Origin: Ophioceras dolichostomum
Taxonomy: Eukaryota > Ascomycota > Sordariomycetes > Magnaporthales > Ophioceraceae
Length of the DNA stretch: 49,806 nt
NCBI GenBank assembly: GCA_003049485.1
Contig: PYST01000295.1
Span: 1-49,806, forward strand
Direction of reading: 5' to 3'
The notes beneath the pieces are model-generated. The model did no database searches and was not told the DNA's origin. It saw nothing but the letters and a program-made list of their open reading frames with translations. Below are positions 22,255 through 33,505 of this stretch, piece after piece. The position numbers and the translations under genes are program-made. The first letter of the stretch is position 1; the number at the start of each line of letters is the position of its first letter.

Positions 22255-23382
22255 GTGAACGCCCTGTGCCCTCGAGCGAGTACTTCCTCGACAGCTAGAG
22301 AGGATCTTCTAGATAGAGGGGAACTGTCCACCCCCTGGATGACCGAAGGTAATGGTGACATGGGGGTATCGAGCATCCACCATGAGAGTTGATAGCTTCC
22401 CGGCGCTGCGAGCTGGAGAGCCAGTCCAACAGCCAAGAGCTACTTTGGGTGCAACACCATTTGGTACTCAGGCACCCCAGGAATTGAACCCACGCAGAAA
22501 ATTCGTTCCTCTTGCTCTTCGGGCAGGCAGGCAGACAGGCAGGCAGAGTCTGTCTGAGATTCTGGTATCGCTTGCCTAATCGTCCATCCCCTAAAAGTAG
22601 AAAAGTAGAACATCGGCACCTGATGTCCAGCAGAGAGGGTGGGCAAGGCATATGACGAGTGGAGTGCCGCGCCCCAGCTAGTCCGGGCGGCCGGCCCTGC
22701 CAGGTCTGTGTCATGTAGTAGCCAGGCCAAAAGAAGGGCCTCGAATGCCGGGATGCGCGCCAGTCGGGAAGAGGGAGGCTGGGTGACGGCCTCCAGAATT
22801 GTTAGTAAGGCTAATGATGATTGGTGATGACGAGCCGGAACTTAGCCCAAAAGGGACGTCGTTAGAAACTCAAGAACGTACGGACCTAGATCGATAAGAG
22901 TTCTGCGAGAGCCTCCGTAAAAGCTACAAATTCTGGTCTCTCCTAGTCTGCGTGGGAGATATGATAAATGCATCGCGGCATGGTCGTCTCGGGTCGTCTC
23001 GTAGATGTCATGCTGCTCTGCCTGGGGACAAAATATCTCCTCCCTGGTAGCTTACCACTTCAACGTTCTATTTCAGGAAGGCGCTTGCGCTGTTTTCCAT
23101 CAGCTGAGCATGTCCTCGCCGTTATCTTCGCATTGTAATTGGTCGTATCAGGAGTGCACTTTAGACGGGCGCACGCTGTGTCTCGGAGGTTTCCTCGGTA
23201 TTGCGGCACATCTTCTTCAGCTGGGTGACCCCACCAATCGATGTCTCTTCTCATCTCTTTCCCCTCAAGCTGCTTCCGCCCGCTCCAATTGCTCTTTAAT
23301 TGCCATAATCGTGCGTGTCCATCATCTCGTCGACGCTTTGTTATTATTTGCTCGCGCAGAAGGACCGTAAGCACCTGACGCT
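22255..23382. other. Intergenic region upstream of the NLR-like gene
   Basis: No convincing gene. It contains a short CAGG/CAGA repeat near 22523-22550. Presumed promoter and 5' leader of the NLR-like gene; no TATA box stands out. Confidence 0.5.
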
Positions 23383-26300
23383 ATGCCAGCCGGGGCCGGG
23401 CCGGACCGGACCATGGATCCAGGCCGGCCGGTACGCATCCTCTCTCTAGGTAAGAACGCTTCTTACCCTGCTTAGGCAGTCTAACGACGATGCCTAGCCC
23501 CCGCTGACTGCCTAACTGCCGCAGACGGAGGTGGCATTCGCGGCCTCTCCAGCCTGCTCATTCTGGAGCACATCATGGAGAGCATCATGGTAGCGGAAGG
23601 CCTCAAGGCGGCCCCCAATCCGCGCGATTGGTTCGATCTTATCGGTGGCGTGAGCACTGGCGGGTGAGTAGAGTACCTACTGATGATTGTGCACGGCGGG
23701 AAGGCGGGTGGGCAGGCCCGTTTTGTCGGTGATCTTTCTCCCATGAGCATTTGTCGATTCTGACATTCGGACAGGATTATCGCGATTATGCTAGGCAGGC
23801 TAGGCATGAGTGTCGCTGAATGCATCCGAGCTTACAAGAAAGTTGCTCAGAGGGCCTTCACTCCGAAATACCATCACCTGCCGAAGTCTCCCAACGGCAA
23901 GTTTTCTGCTACTGAGCTCGAAGCAGCGATTCGGGAGACGATCCAAGAACATTGCAAAGAGTGCGCGCCGGAGACATCACAGAAGCCTCTGAAGGACCCG
24001 TGCACACACAGCGAAATGGAATTTCGCGACAAGTGGTGCACGCCAACGTAAGCCCTGGGCATTGGCCTTGTCGTCAAGCATGTCTACCTAGGTATACCTT
24101 ATGTACCAGCTGACGTCCACTGCTGCACCCAGGGTGGTGCTCGCCATCACTGGAGCCAACGTTGACGCCCGGCCCACCCGGTTCACCACGTACGACACCT
24201 CGGCTGCCTTGCAAGGCTGCAAAATCTGGGAAGTGGCCCGGGCGACGTCCGCGGCGACGACCTTCTTCAAGCCGATCAAGATCGGCCGGGACGAGATTGA
24301 GTTCGTCGATGCCGCCTTCGGATACAACAATCCGTGCGACGAGCTCATCCAGGAGGCTCGACAGAATTTCCCCGGTCGCGAGCGGCTACTGGTCCTCAGC
24401 ATAGGCACAGGGGACAGTAAACTAGCGCCGCTAAACGGCAGGGCCGAGATCCTCAAGGCCCTGAAGACGATGGCGACGTCGGCCAAGAGGGTAGCAGACG
24501 ATCTCGACCGGCGATTCGGGAATGATGGCCAATACTTCCGCTTCAACGTGGAGAACGGCCTCGAGGACGTGACGCTGTCGGACTGGGAGAAATCGAGCGA
24601 GATCTCGGCACACACGCGGAACTACATCAGCGAGAACCAGACGCGGTTGGCTGTTTTCGTGCAGAAGTTTCTCGAGCAGCCGGAGAGGGCCCCGGTGGTG
24701 GTCGGATCATCAGCGGAGCGAGACGTTGAGCCTGGTAAGTCTGCAAGGCGAGTGTAGAGTCTGACCGTTCTTTGAAGGCCACAGTAATGACTGATATTAG
24801 CTTTGGAAGATCACTCACTTTATCACATACCGCTTTTCAAGAACGAGTGTTTTGTGGGCCGGACGGAAATCCTCGAGAGCCTGCGAGAGAAGCTGTTTGG
24901 TGGAGATGGCACAGCAGCATCATCGTCATCGTCATCACGCGTCGTCGCTCTCTTCGGGCTCGGGGGCATCGGCAAGACCCAAGTGGCGCTCCAGCTCGCC
25001 TATTGGGCCAAGGAAAATATGCCGGGGTGGTCCGTTGTATGGGTGCCGGTTTTGAGCGAGGCGGGCTTCGAGCAAGCATGTGTTGACATCCTCAACAAGC
25101 TTGGCGTGGCGTCTGAGAAGGGCGAAAGTGCCAAAGATACGTTCCGTCGCCACTTCAGCTCCGCGGCATCGGGGAGGTGGCTGCTAATCGTCGACAACGC
25201 CGACGATCGGGATGTCGTCAGCGAAATAGACAACTACCTGCCGCAGAGCATCGGTGGCCGAACCCTTTTCACGACCAGGTCCCGCCACGTCGCGGTAGAC
25301 GTCGCTTCCAAGAACATTCTCGAGCTATCCAAGCTGAGCCTCGTTGAAGGGAGGAAGTTCTTGGAAAAGGCGTTGGTCGAGGAACTGTCGCCGGGAGACG
25401 GTGACGTCGTCGACGAACTCCTCGCAGAGCTCGCCTTCCTGCCGCTGGCGATTACTCAGGCAGCTGCATATATGAATGCGAACCAGGAGTCTCCAGCAAA
25501 ATATCTCCAGATCTTCCGCAGCACGGACAAGGACAAGGTCGAGCTGCTGGCCTCAAGATTCGCCGACAGAACGCGCTACAGGGAGACGCAGACGGCTGTG
25601 GCGACGACGTGGGTCATCTCATTCAGAAAGATCACCGAAAATAACCCGGACGCGGGGACGCTGCTCTCGTTCGTGTCGGGCATCGAGCCAAAGGCCATAC
25701 CACGCTCGATGCTGCCCGATTTCGGTTCAGAGCAGCGAGTGACGGCTGCGATCGGCCTGCTCCGAGGGTATTCGTTCTGGACCAGCCGGGACAACGGCGA
25801 GATCTTCGACATGCACAGCCTGGTGCACCTGGCAATGCGGGAGTGGATCCAGGAGGAGGAGGAGGGAGGCATGAAAAGGGTGGGGGGAGTCGTTTTGGCG
25901 CGTCTGCACGAGGTGTTCCCCGGCAGCCAGTGGGAGAATCGCGATCGGTGGAGGCTGTACATGCCGCATGCGCTTAGGGTGCTCGGGCAGGATGGACCAG
26001 CCGGCTGGAATCCTTCTTCAACAGCAAAGGGGGCGGTCTTAGGGCAACGGGTGGCATCCTGTCTACTCGAAGACGAGCGGATCCGGGAGGCGGTCGGTTT
26101 GCTGGAGACGGTCGAGGCGGCGACAAGAGCATTGCCAGACGACCACTCAACCCGCCTCAAGACGCTACATAAGCTTGGAATGGCCTATGCCTTCCACGGG
26201 CAGACGACCAAATCGATCCAACTGATCGAGCAAGTCCTGGCAATTTGCAACAACAAGGGGGAGAATTCGGATGAACACAATCTAGGGGCAGAGTCACAGA

Positions 26301-27466
26301 GGTGGCTTGCGACTGCGTACCGAAAGCACGGGAATACAAAAAAGGCGGTCGAACTGCTCGAAGGGTTGGTGAAGGTTTACGAAAAGGAAAAGGATGACGA
26401 CGGAAGGCGATTGGGCGTTCATCAGGACCTCGGCTTGGCATATCTGGCCAACAGGCAGATAAAAGAAGGAGTTAAGCAGCTGGAGGAGGTAACAGCGGTC
26501 GTGCAAAGGCTGTTCCCAAAAGAGCACTCAGAACGACTAGCCACTGAAACCAATCTTGCAGCGGCATACAGCCGGGATGGGAACGCGGAGAAAGCAGTCG
26601 AGGTTCTAGAGGAGGTCGAGAAGATACGAGAAGGGTTGTGGGAACTGGAGCACCCGAAACGATTGTTCTCGCAATGCCTACTTGCAGAGGCATACCTAGG
26701 CGTGGGGGAAGCGGCGAAAACGATCCAGCTGTTGGAGTTACTAGTTCCGATAAAAGAGAGGACGCTGGGGGAGGAGAACGAATCCCTGTTGGGGTCACAA
26801 TACCTGCTTGCAAAGGCGTATCTGGCTAAGGGGGAACCACAAAAAGCGATCCCGCTGCTGAAGAGAATAGAGGCGATAGAGAAAAGGACGGTGGGGGAGG
26901 ACCACCCGAACTTGTGGATGACCCGGGGTCGGCTCGCTCAGGCGTACCTGCACAAGGGGGAGATGGCGAAAGGAATTGACTTGCTGGAGCAGGCGGTGGC
27001 CAAGGCGGGCAGGGTGTTCGGAACGGCGGGCGACAGCACAGAAGTTCTGGTGGTGCGGGGTTGGCTAGCGGAGGCATACGAGGACCGGAAGAGGGCGACA
27101 GCGCTCGAAGCCTCATCGCCAGATTCATTGCTGCGTCACCAAAAAGCAGAATCGTCGTCGAGCTCAGGGTCGGGACCCGGCTCCAAACCGCCTCCTGCCA
27201 CTGCGGCGCCAGAAGTCGGCTTACACGGATTGCTATCGTCGCCACGACGGGCGCCATCGCTGCGTCTGCCGAAAGCGGTGGTAGAAGTAGAAGAGGTGAC
27301 GCCGCCTCTTGTCACGGAGCACTCTGGCAACTACACCACCAGTCCAGACGACAGCAGCGGCGGCAATGGAACAGTGAGGAGACTAGCGACGAGCATAAGA
27401 GAGAGATGGGGGAGATGGCGGAACAGGGAGGAGACGGAGGAGGATATGGGGGGAATAATGGGGTAG
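23383..27466 (+). CDS. Patatin-NB-ARC-TPR protein (fungal NLR-like)
   Basis: Predicted 1248-aa intracellular receptor-like protein. Five exons: 23383-23449, 23525-23663, 23775-24047, 24133-24734 and 24801-27466, with introns of 75, 111, 85 and 66 bp; all phases match. The patatin-like phospholipase domain spans about 17-290, with DGGGIRG (23-29), the nucleophile in GVSTGG (Ser66) and the catalytic Asp as VDAAFG (D219). The NB-ARC part spans about 377-650, with P-loop GLGGIGKT (413-420), Walker B WLLIVDN, FTTRSRH, LPLAITQAAAYM and an MHD-like DMHSLVH. Eight TPR-like units follow (about 815-1150), then a Ser/Pro-rich tail. Members of this class act in fungal non-self recognition, where TPRs sense ligand and nucleotide-driven oligomerisation activates the effector. 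The role of this copy is an inference. The start ATG follows an in-frame stop at 23368. Confidence 0.9.
26174..27100 (+). repeat. TPR-coding tandem repeats, about 126-bp period
   Basis: Equivalent Leu-Ala-x-Ala-Tyr positions start at 26174, 26306, 26429, 26555, 26681, 26807, 26933 and 27065. Spacings are 132, 123, 126, 126, 126, 126 and 132 bp, i.e. mostly 42 residues per unit, as in TPRs of fungal STAND proteins. Confidence 0.8.
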
Positions 27467-28469
27467 ACAGGCAGAGTGGCAGAGAGGCAGCAGACATGTA
27501 GGGAGTAGCGCTCAGGTTGGCCTACCACGCTGTGCGCCGTGCCTCGATCGAGGAGGAGAGGGCCGAAACGGAATCTGGCGCGCATCTACTCCTCGTAGAG
27601 CTATTAGCATGTCGAAGTAGATCGCTGTTGTGTCTCCTATTCGAGTTTCCTGTTGACCGGTTGGTTAAGGTTTTGTTGAGGTTCGATCGTAATTCGACGC
27701 AATGGAAGGCACAACCGTAGGAGATGCTGACTCACCACCCTCTTGCAGTGATGCATCAACATTGATTCTCTCTCGTGCCATAAGACTTGTTTAAATTTAA
27801 TACAGTGGCGGCTATTAAATGCGGTAAAGAAAGTAAAGAACGACGGATTGGGATGGCTTCAATGGTGGGAGTGAGAAGGAACCCGAGTGTAGTTCTTGCG
27901 GAGGATGTCAAATAAATCGTTGGAAGAGGGAGAAAATAGACGCACTCCATATACGCTGCGAATAACATCATCACACCGCTCAGTAGGTAATTACTATCAA
28001 GACCATGCTGTCTTGGTTGTCATAATGTACAAAGACCGCAACGGAAATCTCCAAGCCCAATAGCTACTACCATGGACTGCAAGGCAACGTCGACTGACGT
28101 GAGTCTAGCTAGTTCCGAGATAGACGGGTTGCTTCTAAGGCACACGCGCACAACTAGGTACCCACGAGTACATGGCGAGATCGACGCATGTTACCTCCCC
28201 GCCTGGACGGATGAACGCGCCGCGCAGAGTGAAAAAAAAATGGGAACAGCGATAGAGGACGGTGGCAAGACTCGCACTCTGGAAAGTGCAGCGCAAACCA
28301 GGCGGATATTGGTGAGAAAGAAAGAGAAAAGAGGCACCTCTCCTGGGCAGAGGGCCAGCATGGGATAAAAAAGGGAGAAAAAAACGAGCAGACAGACAGA
28401 CTACTACTAGAGGATGCGGCAGTGGCGACTCCGTTCCGTCGGGAAAAAAGGCTCAGGGCTCGCCGCGCC
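27467..28469. other. Intergenic region between convergent genes
   Basis: Lies between the 3' ends of the NLR-like gene and the acidic Cys/His protein gene. No gene recognised. Confidence 0.5.
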
Positions 28470-30053
28470 CTACTTGCCGTCGCCCTTGCCCTCCTCCTCG
28501 AACTCGACCTCGATCGCGACTTCGCCCTCGCCACCTCCAGCAGCCACCTCCACCTTATCCTGCTCCTTCTCCCCGTAGACGGCAACGCCGCCATCACCGG
28601 CAGTTGCAGCGATATTGTCCGCGTTGCCGTCGTCTTCGTCCGCCGCGACCGTCTCGCCTTTCCGGCTGCTGCTGCTCTCGTCGACTCCGTTGGGGCCAGC
28701 ATCTCCGTCGCCGCCCTCGTCATCGTCCGCGCCTGCGCCGGCGCCATCGCCATCATCGAGATCCACGATCTCGACCGTAATGGTCGCGGCAGTGGCCGTC
28801 ACCTCGACGGCCACGCCGCCGACTCCGGGCTCCTGCTCCTCAGCATCGTCATCCTCATCATCATACGCGATCTCGTAACCCTCCGGAAGCACATCCGCAC
28901 CGTCGTCATCCTCGATGAACTCCACTGGCGCACCACCGCCGCCGTCTTGCTCCTCGTCTCCGTCATCCAGGTCAATCACCTCGGCCTCATAGCGGTACTG
29001 CACCACCTCCTCCTCATCCGCCTCATTGCTCTCCGCGACGTCCTCGTCGTCGTCATCCTCAACGATAAGCGGCGTATCGGCGTTGGAACCCGCCGATCCA
29101 TGGTAGGGTCCATTCCCGTTGCCGAGCATGCTGCTGCTCCCACATCGGTGTCCGTGTCCGTGGCGGCCGTCCTCGTCGTAGTCGGGCTGGTCGTCCTCGC
29201 TGTCATCCGCCACCTCGAACGGCTCCACCTCCTCGACGTCGCTGTCATCATCACCACCAGCACCGTGTCCACCGTAGCTGTCATACGGCTCCGGCATGGG
29301 CTCTTCATCGTCGTCGCCGTTGTCATAGGGGTCATCTGCGTTGATGTACCGCTGGGCCACGGCGGCTCCGAGAGGGGGGAGGCGCTCTTCGTCTTCTTCG
29401 TCGACATCGACGTCGATGATGCGAGGCCGCTTATTGTTGTTGCTGCCGCTTCCGACGACTTCGTACGATTTGTGGTAGTCCCACTTGCATCCGCCCAGGT
29501 CGTTGCCCTTCTTAGCGCAACAGTCCCAGTAGAAGCCCTCGGGATACTGCAGTCGGTTCTCCTCGGTGTCGATCAGGCCGTCGACGGCCTCGTCGTGGTC
29601 GTGCCAGAAGGGGCCTTCGACGTCGGGCTCGAGATCGCCTGGTTGGGTTCGGTGTGTTAGATATGATTGGGCAATTAGGAGGTAGGGAGGCAAGGAATGA
29701 ATGGAAGGGTTTGGTTTGGGAGTGTGGGGTGGTAACATACCGTCATGGAACCGGCAAGCTGTTTCGTCATTCTCGGATTCTCGGAATGACAGCTCGCAGC
29801 GCTCACACACCAGCATCGGATCATCCTCCTCCTCCCCTTCGTCTTCATCTTGTGCCTTGCGCTTCCGATTGATGAGGGACACGCCGCCGTCTGGTCGCTC
29901 TAGCCCCAATATGACGACCTCGTCGTCCTCATCGAATGGGGCCAGGTGCTCGGCGTATTCGAGCGCGCGTTCGAGGACGTCCGGGTCTTCGTGGCACAGC
30001 GACACCAGGATTGACTTCGAGACCTGGAGGGTCAACCCCCTGATGCGATCCAT
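28470..30053 (-). CDS. Acidic protein with a Cys/His (zinc-binding-like) region
   Basis: Predicted 493-aa protein in two exons, 29741-30053 and 28470-29638, with a 102-bp intron (GTATGT...ACCAG). The intron length is a multiple of three and has no stop. The splice is favoured because it joins FHDG directly to DLEPDVEGPFWHD. The N terminus (1-75) is helical and hydrophobic in part. A cluster follows: CERCELSF, then CRFHDG, then FYWDCC, GGCKWDYH. This spacing of Cys and His suggests zinc binding and resembles an uncharacterised domain found in many fungal proteins. The rest is Asp/Glu-rich low complexity to the C terminus (EEEGKGDGK). No catalytic motif. Nuclear or chromatin-linked function is possible but not shown. 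Confidence 0.75.
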   Translation of the reverse strand: MDRIRGLTLQVSKSILVSLCHEDPDVLERALEYAEHLAPFDEDDEVVILGLERPDGGVSLINRKRKAQDEDEGEEEDDPMLVCERCELSFRESENDETACRFHDGMLPPHTPKPNPSIHSLPPYLLIAQSYLTHRTQPGDLEPDVEGPFWHDHDEAVDGLIDTEENRLQYPEGFYWDCCAKKGNDLGGCKWDYHKSYEVVGSGSNNNKRPRIIDVDVDEEDEERLPPLGAAVAQRYINADDPYDNGDDDEEPMPEPYDSYGGHGAGGDDDSDVEEVEPFEVADDSEDDQPDYDEDGRHGHGHRCGSSSMLGNGNGPYHGSAGSNADTPLIVEDDDDEDVAESNEADEEEVVQYRYEAEVIDLDDGDEEQDGGGGAPVEFIEDDDGADVLPEGYEIAYDDEDDDAEEQEPGVGGVAVEVTATAATITVEIVDLDDGDGAGAGADDDEGGDGDAGPNGVDESSSSRKGETVAADEDDGNADNIAATAGDGGVAVYGEKEQDKVEVAAGGGEGEVAIEVEFEEEGKGDGK

Positions 30054-31180
30054 TTTCGAGGGCGCGGGCGCGGCTGCTTCGATCGGAGCGCTCAGTGGGG
30101 TGGGAGGGTCCTTCTGGGATCTGATATGATTTTCGATTCACTGTCGGTGGTCGGAAGGCGAGGGGGGGAGAGGGGCAGGATGCGATTGAGAGCAGGTCTG
30201 ACGGTACGAGACCAAGTCTTAGAGAAAGCGAAAAGGCGATGAAGTGCGCGTGGTGAAATTTGATGAAGACGATACGTGGTCTGATATTTTTCTTTTCCCT
30301 CTCTGCCCTTTTTATTTTCCCTCCGTGGGGGCGCGGAAACCGTTGCGAATGCGACCGGGCAGGCGCGACCAACTGTCGTGAGAGGTGGAGATTGGATCGT
30401 GGAGATCAGCAGTGGGGCCGCCGCTAGCGAGACGATTCAGTGGGGACCGCTTTCCTTTAGCGCTGTCACTGAAGCTTCCTCTGGGCAGGGGGCTGTCCAG
30501 CCCACGTGGGAAGCATGGAAGCCAGTGATGGTTTGAATGGAGTCCGTCAAGATTGGATGAAGGTGCGTGAATAGCATCCAGGCACCGGCGAGAGGCACGC
30601 GGCAGAACCGCACCAACCTTCGAAGCAGGCGCTCGATCGCTGCCGAAGCAGCACGTCGAGGACATCGGGCCATTTGGCAGATTAATGTGCCCTGGATACC
30701 TACTGAGGCAAGTAAAGTTCACGTCAGGGGTGCTGTCGTGAGGCTGAATCACACCAGCCGAATGCTTGATGACCACCATGAGATACCCCCAACAGTCAGG
30801 CACCCACGCAAATGGTATGTCCTTGGGAGAGAAATAGAAGAGGCAATGCTGAAAGCCCAACCCGAGCAGAGTCGTGCATTCTATAGCGTATTTTTTCGTG
30901 ACTTTTTCATAAGTTTCCGTCGTATCATATGCCGTATCCGACCGAAAAGGAAAAGAGTCATTCTGGCGCGATTCGGCCTTCAACCCGTCATCCCCAACCC
31001 GATCCCAACCCAAGAGAAAAAGGGGGAAATGAAAAAGAAAAAGAAAAAGAATATACACCACTGCAACTCCAAACATACTGCCCGTGAGCACCATCATTAT
31101 CTAGTACCCATTTGCCTTGTCCTTTTTCACCTATCCCGAAATCACCGTTCATGCTTCAGCCTACCGTTAGTCAGTTCACT
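30054..31180. other. Intergenic region between two minus-strand genes
   Basis: Presumed promoter of the acidic Cys/His protein gene and 3' region of the BCS1-like gene. An A-rich purine run lies near 31015-31055. No gene recognised. Confidence 0.5.
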
Positions 31181-33505
31181 TCAGCACTCGACCGCAACAG
31201 TCTTCGCGCCATTTTCCGTCTCCAGCGTCGTCCCGTTCACCTTCTTGTTAGCCAGCTGCTTTGGCGTCGACGCCTTCTCGTTCGGGGAATTGCCATCTCC
31301 ATGCTTGGTGTCAGTGGGCGCGGTGGTGTACTCGCCCTCGTCCGACGACGAGTCGTCGACGTCCACCACGACTGCTTCGTCTATGTCGTCCTTAGCCTGA
31401 TGCCTCGAGACCTTCTCCACGACACCGTTCACCTTGGGAGGGGCAGCCGCCTCCTTCGCCTCGTCCTTCTCATCCTCGTCAGCCTCCTTCTCCTCTTCCT
31501 CGCCCCCGTCCTTCTTCTCATCCTCGGACTTCTTCTCCACCTCCTCCTTCTCGCTCTCCTTCTTCTCCTTATCCTGCAACTTCTTCAGATTCTTCATCGC
31601 CTTCTGGACAGCAGCCTCGACGTCCTCGAGCGTCTCACCGCCCTTCAGACCAGCAGCAGAGGCGGCCGCCGCCGCCGCGTTGGCGCTCGCGGCGTTGGCC
31701 ACGCCCGCGAGTAGCTTAAGCTGCCGCTCTTTCTTCTTGCGCAGCCGCTTCTCCCGCTGCTTCTTGGCGAGCGCCTTGGCCTCCTCTTGCCGCGCGATCT
31801 CTTCCGCGGCCCACGACGCGACCTCCGAGGCCGCCTTAGCCGGGTCCTGGCGGTGGTTGAGCAGGTAGCCCTGCAGCATGGCGGGCGTGAAGGCGTTCTC
31901 GGGCAGGTTCTCTGAGAACGAGACGGCGAGCTCGGCGAGGCGCTCGGGGGAGATATCGATGACGGTGGAGATCTGGGGCTCGTCCGGGAGGTCGGGCGAC
32001 GAAGATGATGAAGCGGAGTCTGAAATGGGAGCGGCGGCAGGCGAGGAGGGAGGGGCGTCGAGGGACTTGGCGGAGCGGTACATGCGGTGGAACATGAGAC
32101 GGGCTGACTCGCGGCTAATGTTGCCGAGGAAGATCATGCGGTCGATGCGGCCGGGGCGGACGAGTGCGGGGTCGAGTTTTTCGGCGTGGTTGGAGGTCAT
32201 GAACACGATGCGGCCCTCCTGGGAGGCGACGCCGTCGAGGACGTTGAGTAGGCCTGAGAGCGAGGTGCGCGGCGGCGGGCCCGAGCGGCGCTGGGAGTCC
32301 TCGTCGTCCTCGTTGTCGTTGTCCCCGTCTTCGTCCTCGTCATCCTCGTCCTTGCCCGCGGCGCGCTTGACGCCCACGGCGTCGATGTCCTCGAGTAGCA
32401 CGATGCAGCGCGGTGGCAGCAGCGTGAAGAGGGTCTCCAACTCGCGGTCGCTCGACATACTGGGCACGTGGAGCAGGTACAGCTCCAGCCCGAAAAGCCC
32501 CGCCAGCGCGAGCGACAACGACGTCTTGCCGGTCCCCGGAGGGCCGTGCAGCAGGTAGCCACGGCGGTAGGGGATGCCGCGCTGGTTGTAGAACTGGCGG
32601 GTGCTGAGGTGCAGGTAGTTGCGGATGTCGCGCACCAGGTCCGACTTGATGGACTCGTCGAAGTGCACCGTCTCGATCGGCCGGATCGGGCGGAGGATGG
32701 TGGTGTCCCAGGTCCAGGTGTGGTACTGGCCCTTGGAGGCGCGCACGGTGATGAATGCCTCGCGCTGCTTGTCGGAGAACTCGCGGCAGTCCTCGAGGAA
32801 GCGCTTGATGGGCGCGGCGGACCGGCCCATGCACATGACGACGAGCGGCTCGTTGCCCTCGGGCGCTGAGGCGTACTCGTCCGGCATCTCGTTGAGAGAG
32901 CCGCCGCGGATGTTGCGCGGGTTCGGCATGCGGCGCACCATGAAGAGATTGAAGCGGTGGACGAACCACGTGGTGCCGAAGGTCGGCAGGTACTCGACCG
33001 GACGGCGCTTCTCGTGCCGGTAGTCGTTGCGCTCGAGCTTCTCCCGGTAGTACCAGGCGTCGTTCTGAACCGTCTCAGACCGGGCGTTGAGGATGCGCGT
33101 GCCCTGGCGGGTCAGGATGTTGGTGCCCAGCCAGTTAAGCACCTCGCGGTTGAGGCGGTCGGTCGACGAGATGGACACCGACGCGGTGCAGAACTTGGTC
33201 ACCCACCACGACATCTTGACGGCCACGCGCTCCAGGAACTGCACGCCCTGCGACATGGCGCCCACCACCGAAAGCAGTCCGATCAGCTGACTGATGTCGA
33301 TCTTGAGCCAGGTGCGGATGAAGGCTGGGAGGAAGCCGAGCCCGGGGGCAGCCTTGTCCAGAATCTCCTGCACCGACGCAGCGGCGCCTCCGCCTTGGGG
33401 GCCACCCATGAGAGCCATGAGGTTCGACAAGGGGGCAAGAGATGCCGGTAGAAACGGGTTGCCTGACAGAGCACCCGCGGATGGTGGCGCTGGCGGCCTG
33501 GACAT
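31181..33505 (-). CDS. BCS1-like AAA ATPase
   Basis: Single-exon 774-aa protein. The N-terminal part (about 60-290) has a hydrophobic segment near DISQLIGLLSVVGAM and matches the BCS1 N-terminal domain layout (WTWDTTILRPIRPIETVHFD leading into the AAA core). The AAA core has Walker A GPPGTGKT (321-328), Walker B VLLEDIDAV (about 369-377), sensor TSNHAEKLDPALVRPGRID and the usual RIDRMIFLGN. An Asp/Glu-rich insert follows Walker B. A long Lys/Glu-rich, probably coiled tail of about 200 residues follows the core and is not part of classical Bcs1. Yeast Bcs1 inserts the Rieske protein into complex III in the mitochondrial inner membrane. Filamentous fungi have many paralogues, so this is unlikely to be the orthologue itself. 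The ATG at 33505 is the first in frame. Confidence 0.87.
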   Translation of the reverse strand: MSRPPAPPSAGALSGNPFLPASLAPLSNLMALMGGPQGGGAAASVQEILDKAAPGLGFLPAFIRTWLKIDISQLIGLLSVVGAMSQGVQFLERVAVKMSWWVTKFCTASVSISSTDRLNREVLNWLGTNILTRQGTRILNARSETVQNDAWYYREKLERNDYRHEKRRPVEYLPTFGTTWFVHRFNLFMVRRMPNPRNIRGGSLNEMPDEYASAPEGNEPLVVMCMGRSAAPIKRFLEDCREFSDKQREAFITVRASKGQYHTWTWDTTILRPIRPIETVHFDESIKSDLVRDIRNYLHLSTRQFYNQRGIPYRRGYLLHGPPGTGKTSLSLALAGLFGLELYLLHVPSMSSDRELETLFTLLPPRCIVLLEDIDAVGVKRAAGKDEDDEDEDGDNDNEDDEDSQRRSGPPPRTSLSGLLNVLDGVASQEGRIVFMTSNHAEKLDPALVRPGRIDRMIFLGNISRESARLMFHRMYRSAKSLDAPPSSPAAAPISDSASSSSSPDLPDEPQISTVIDISPERLAELAVSFSENLPENAFTPAMLQGYLLNHRQDPAKAASEVASWAAEEIARQEEAKALAKKQREKRLRKKKERQLKLLAGVANAASANAAAAAASAAGLKGGETLEDVEAAVQKAMKNLKKLQDKEKKESEKEEVEKKSEDEKKDGGEEEEKEADEDEKDEAKEAAAPPKVNGVVEKVSRHQAKDDIDEAVVVDVDDSSSDEGEYTTAPTDTKHGDGNSPNEKASTPKQLANKKVNGTTLETENGAKTVAVEC

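Noticed and set aside
22475..22500. tRNA B-box-like sequence on the minus strand (GGGTTCAATTCC)
   Set aside because: No matching A box or cloverleaf stems at the needed distance.
28422..29660. 412-codon plus-strand open frame opposite the acidic protein
   Set aside because: A mirror of the Asp/Glu-rich codons on the minus strand, giving Val/Leu/Ile-rich sequence; the minus-strand gene has splice signals and a Cys/His pattern.
31434..31868. Ser/Phe-rich plus-strand open frame
   Set aside because: Antisense shadow of the Lys/Glu-rich tail of the BCS1-like protein.
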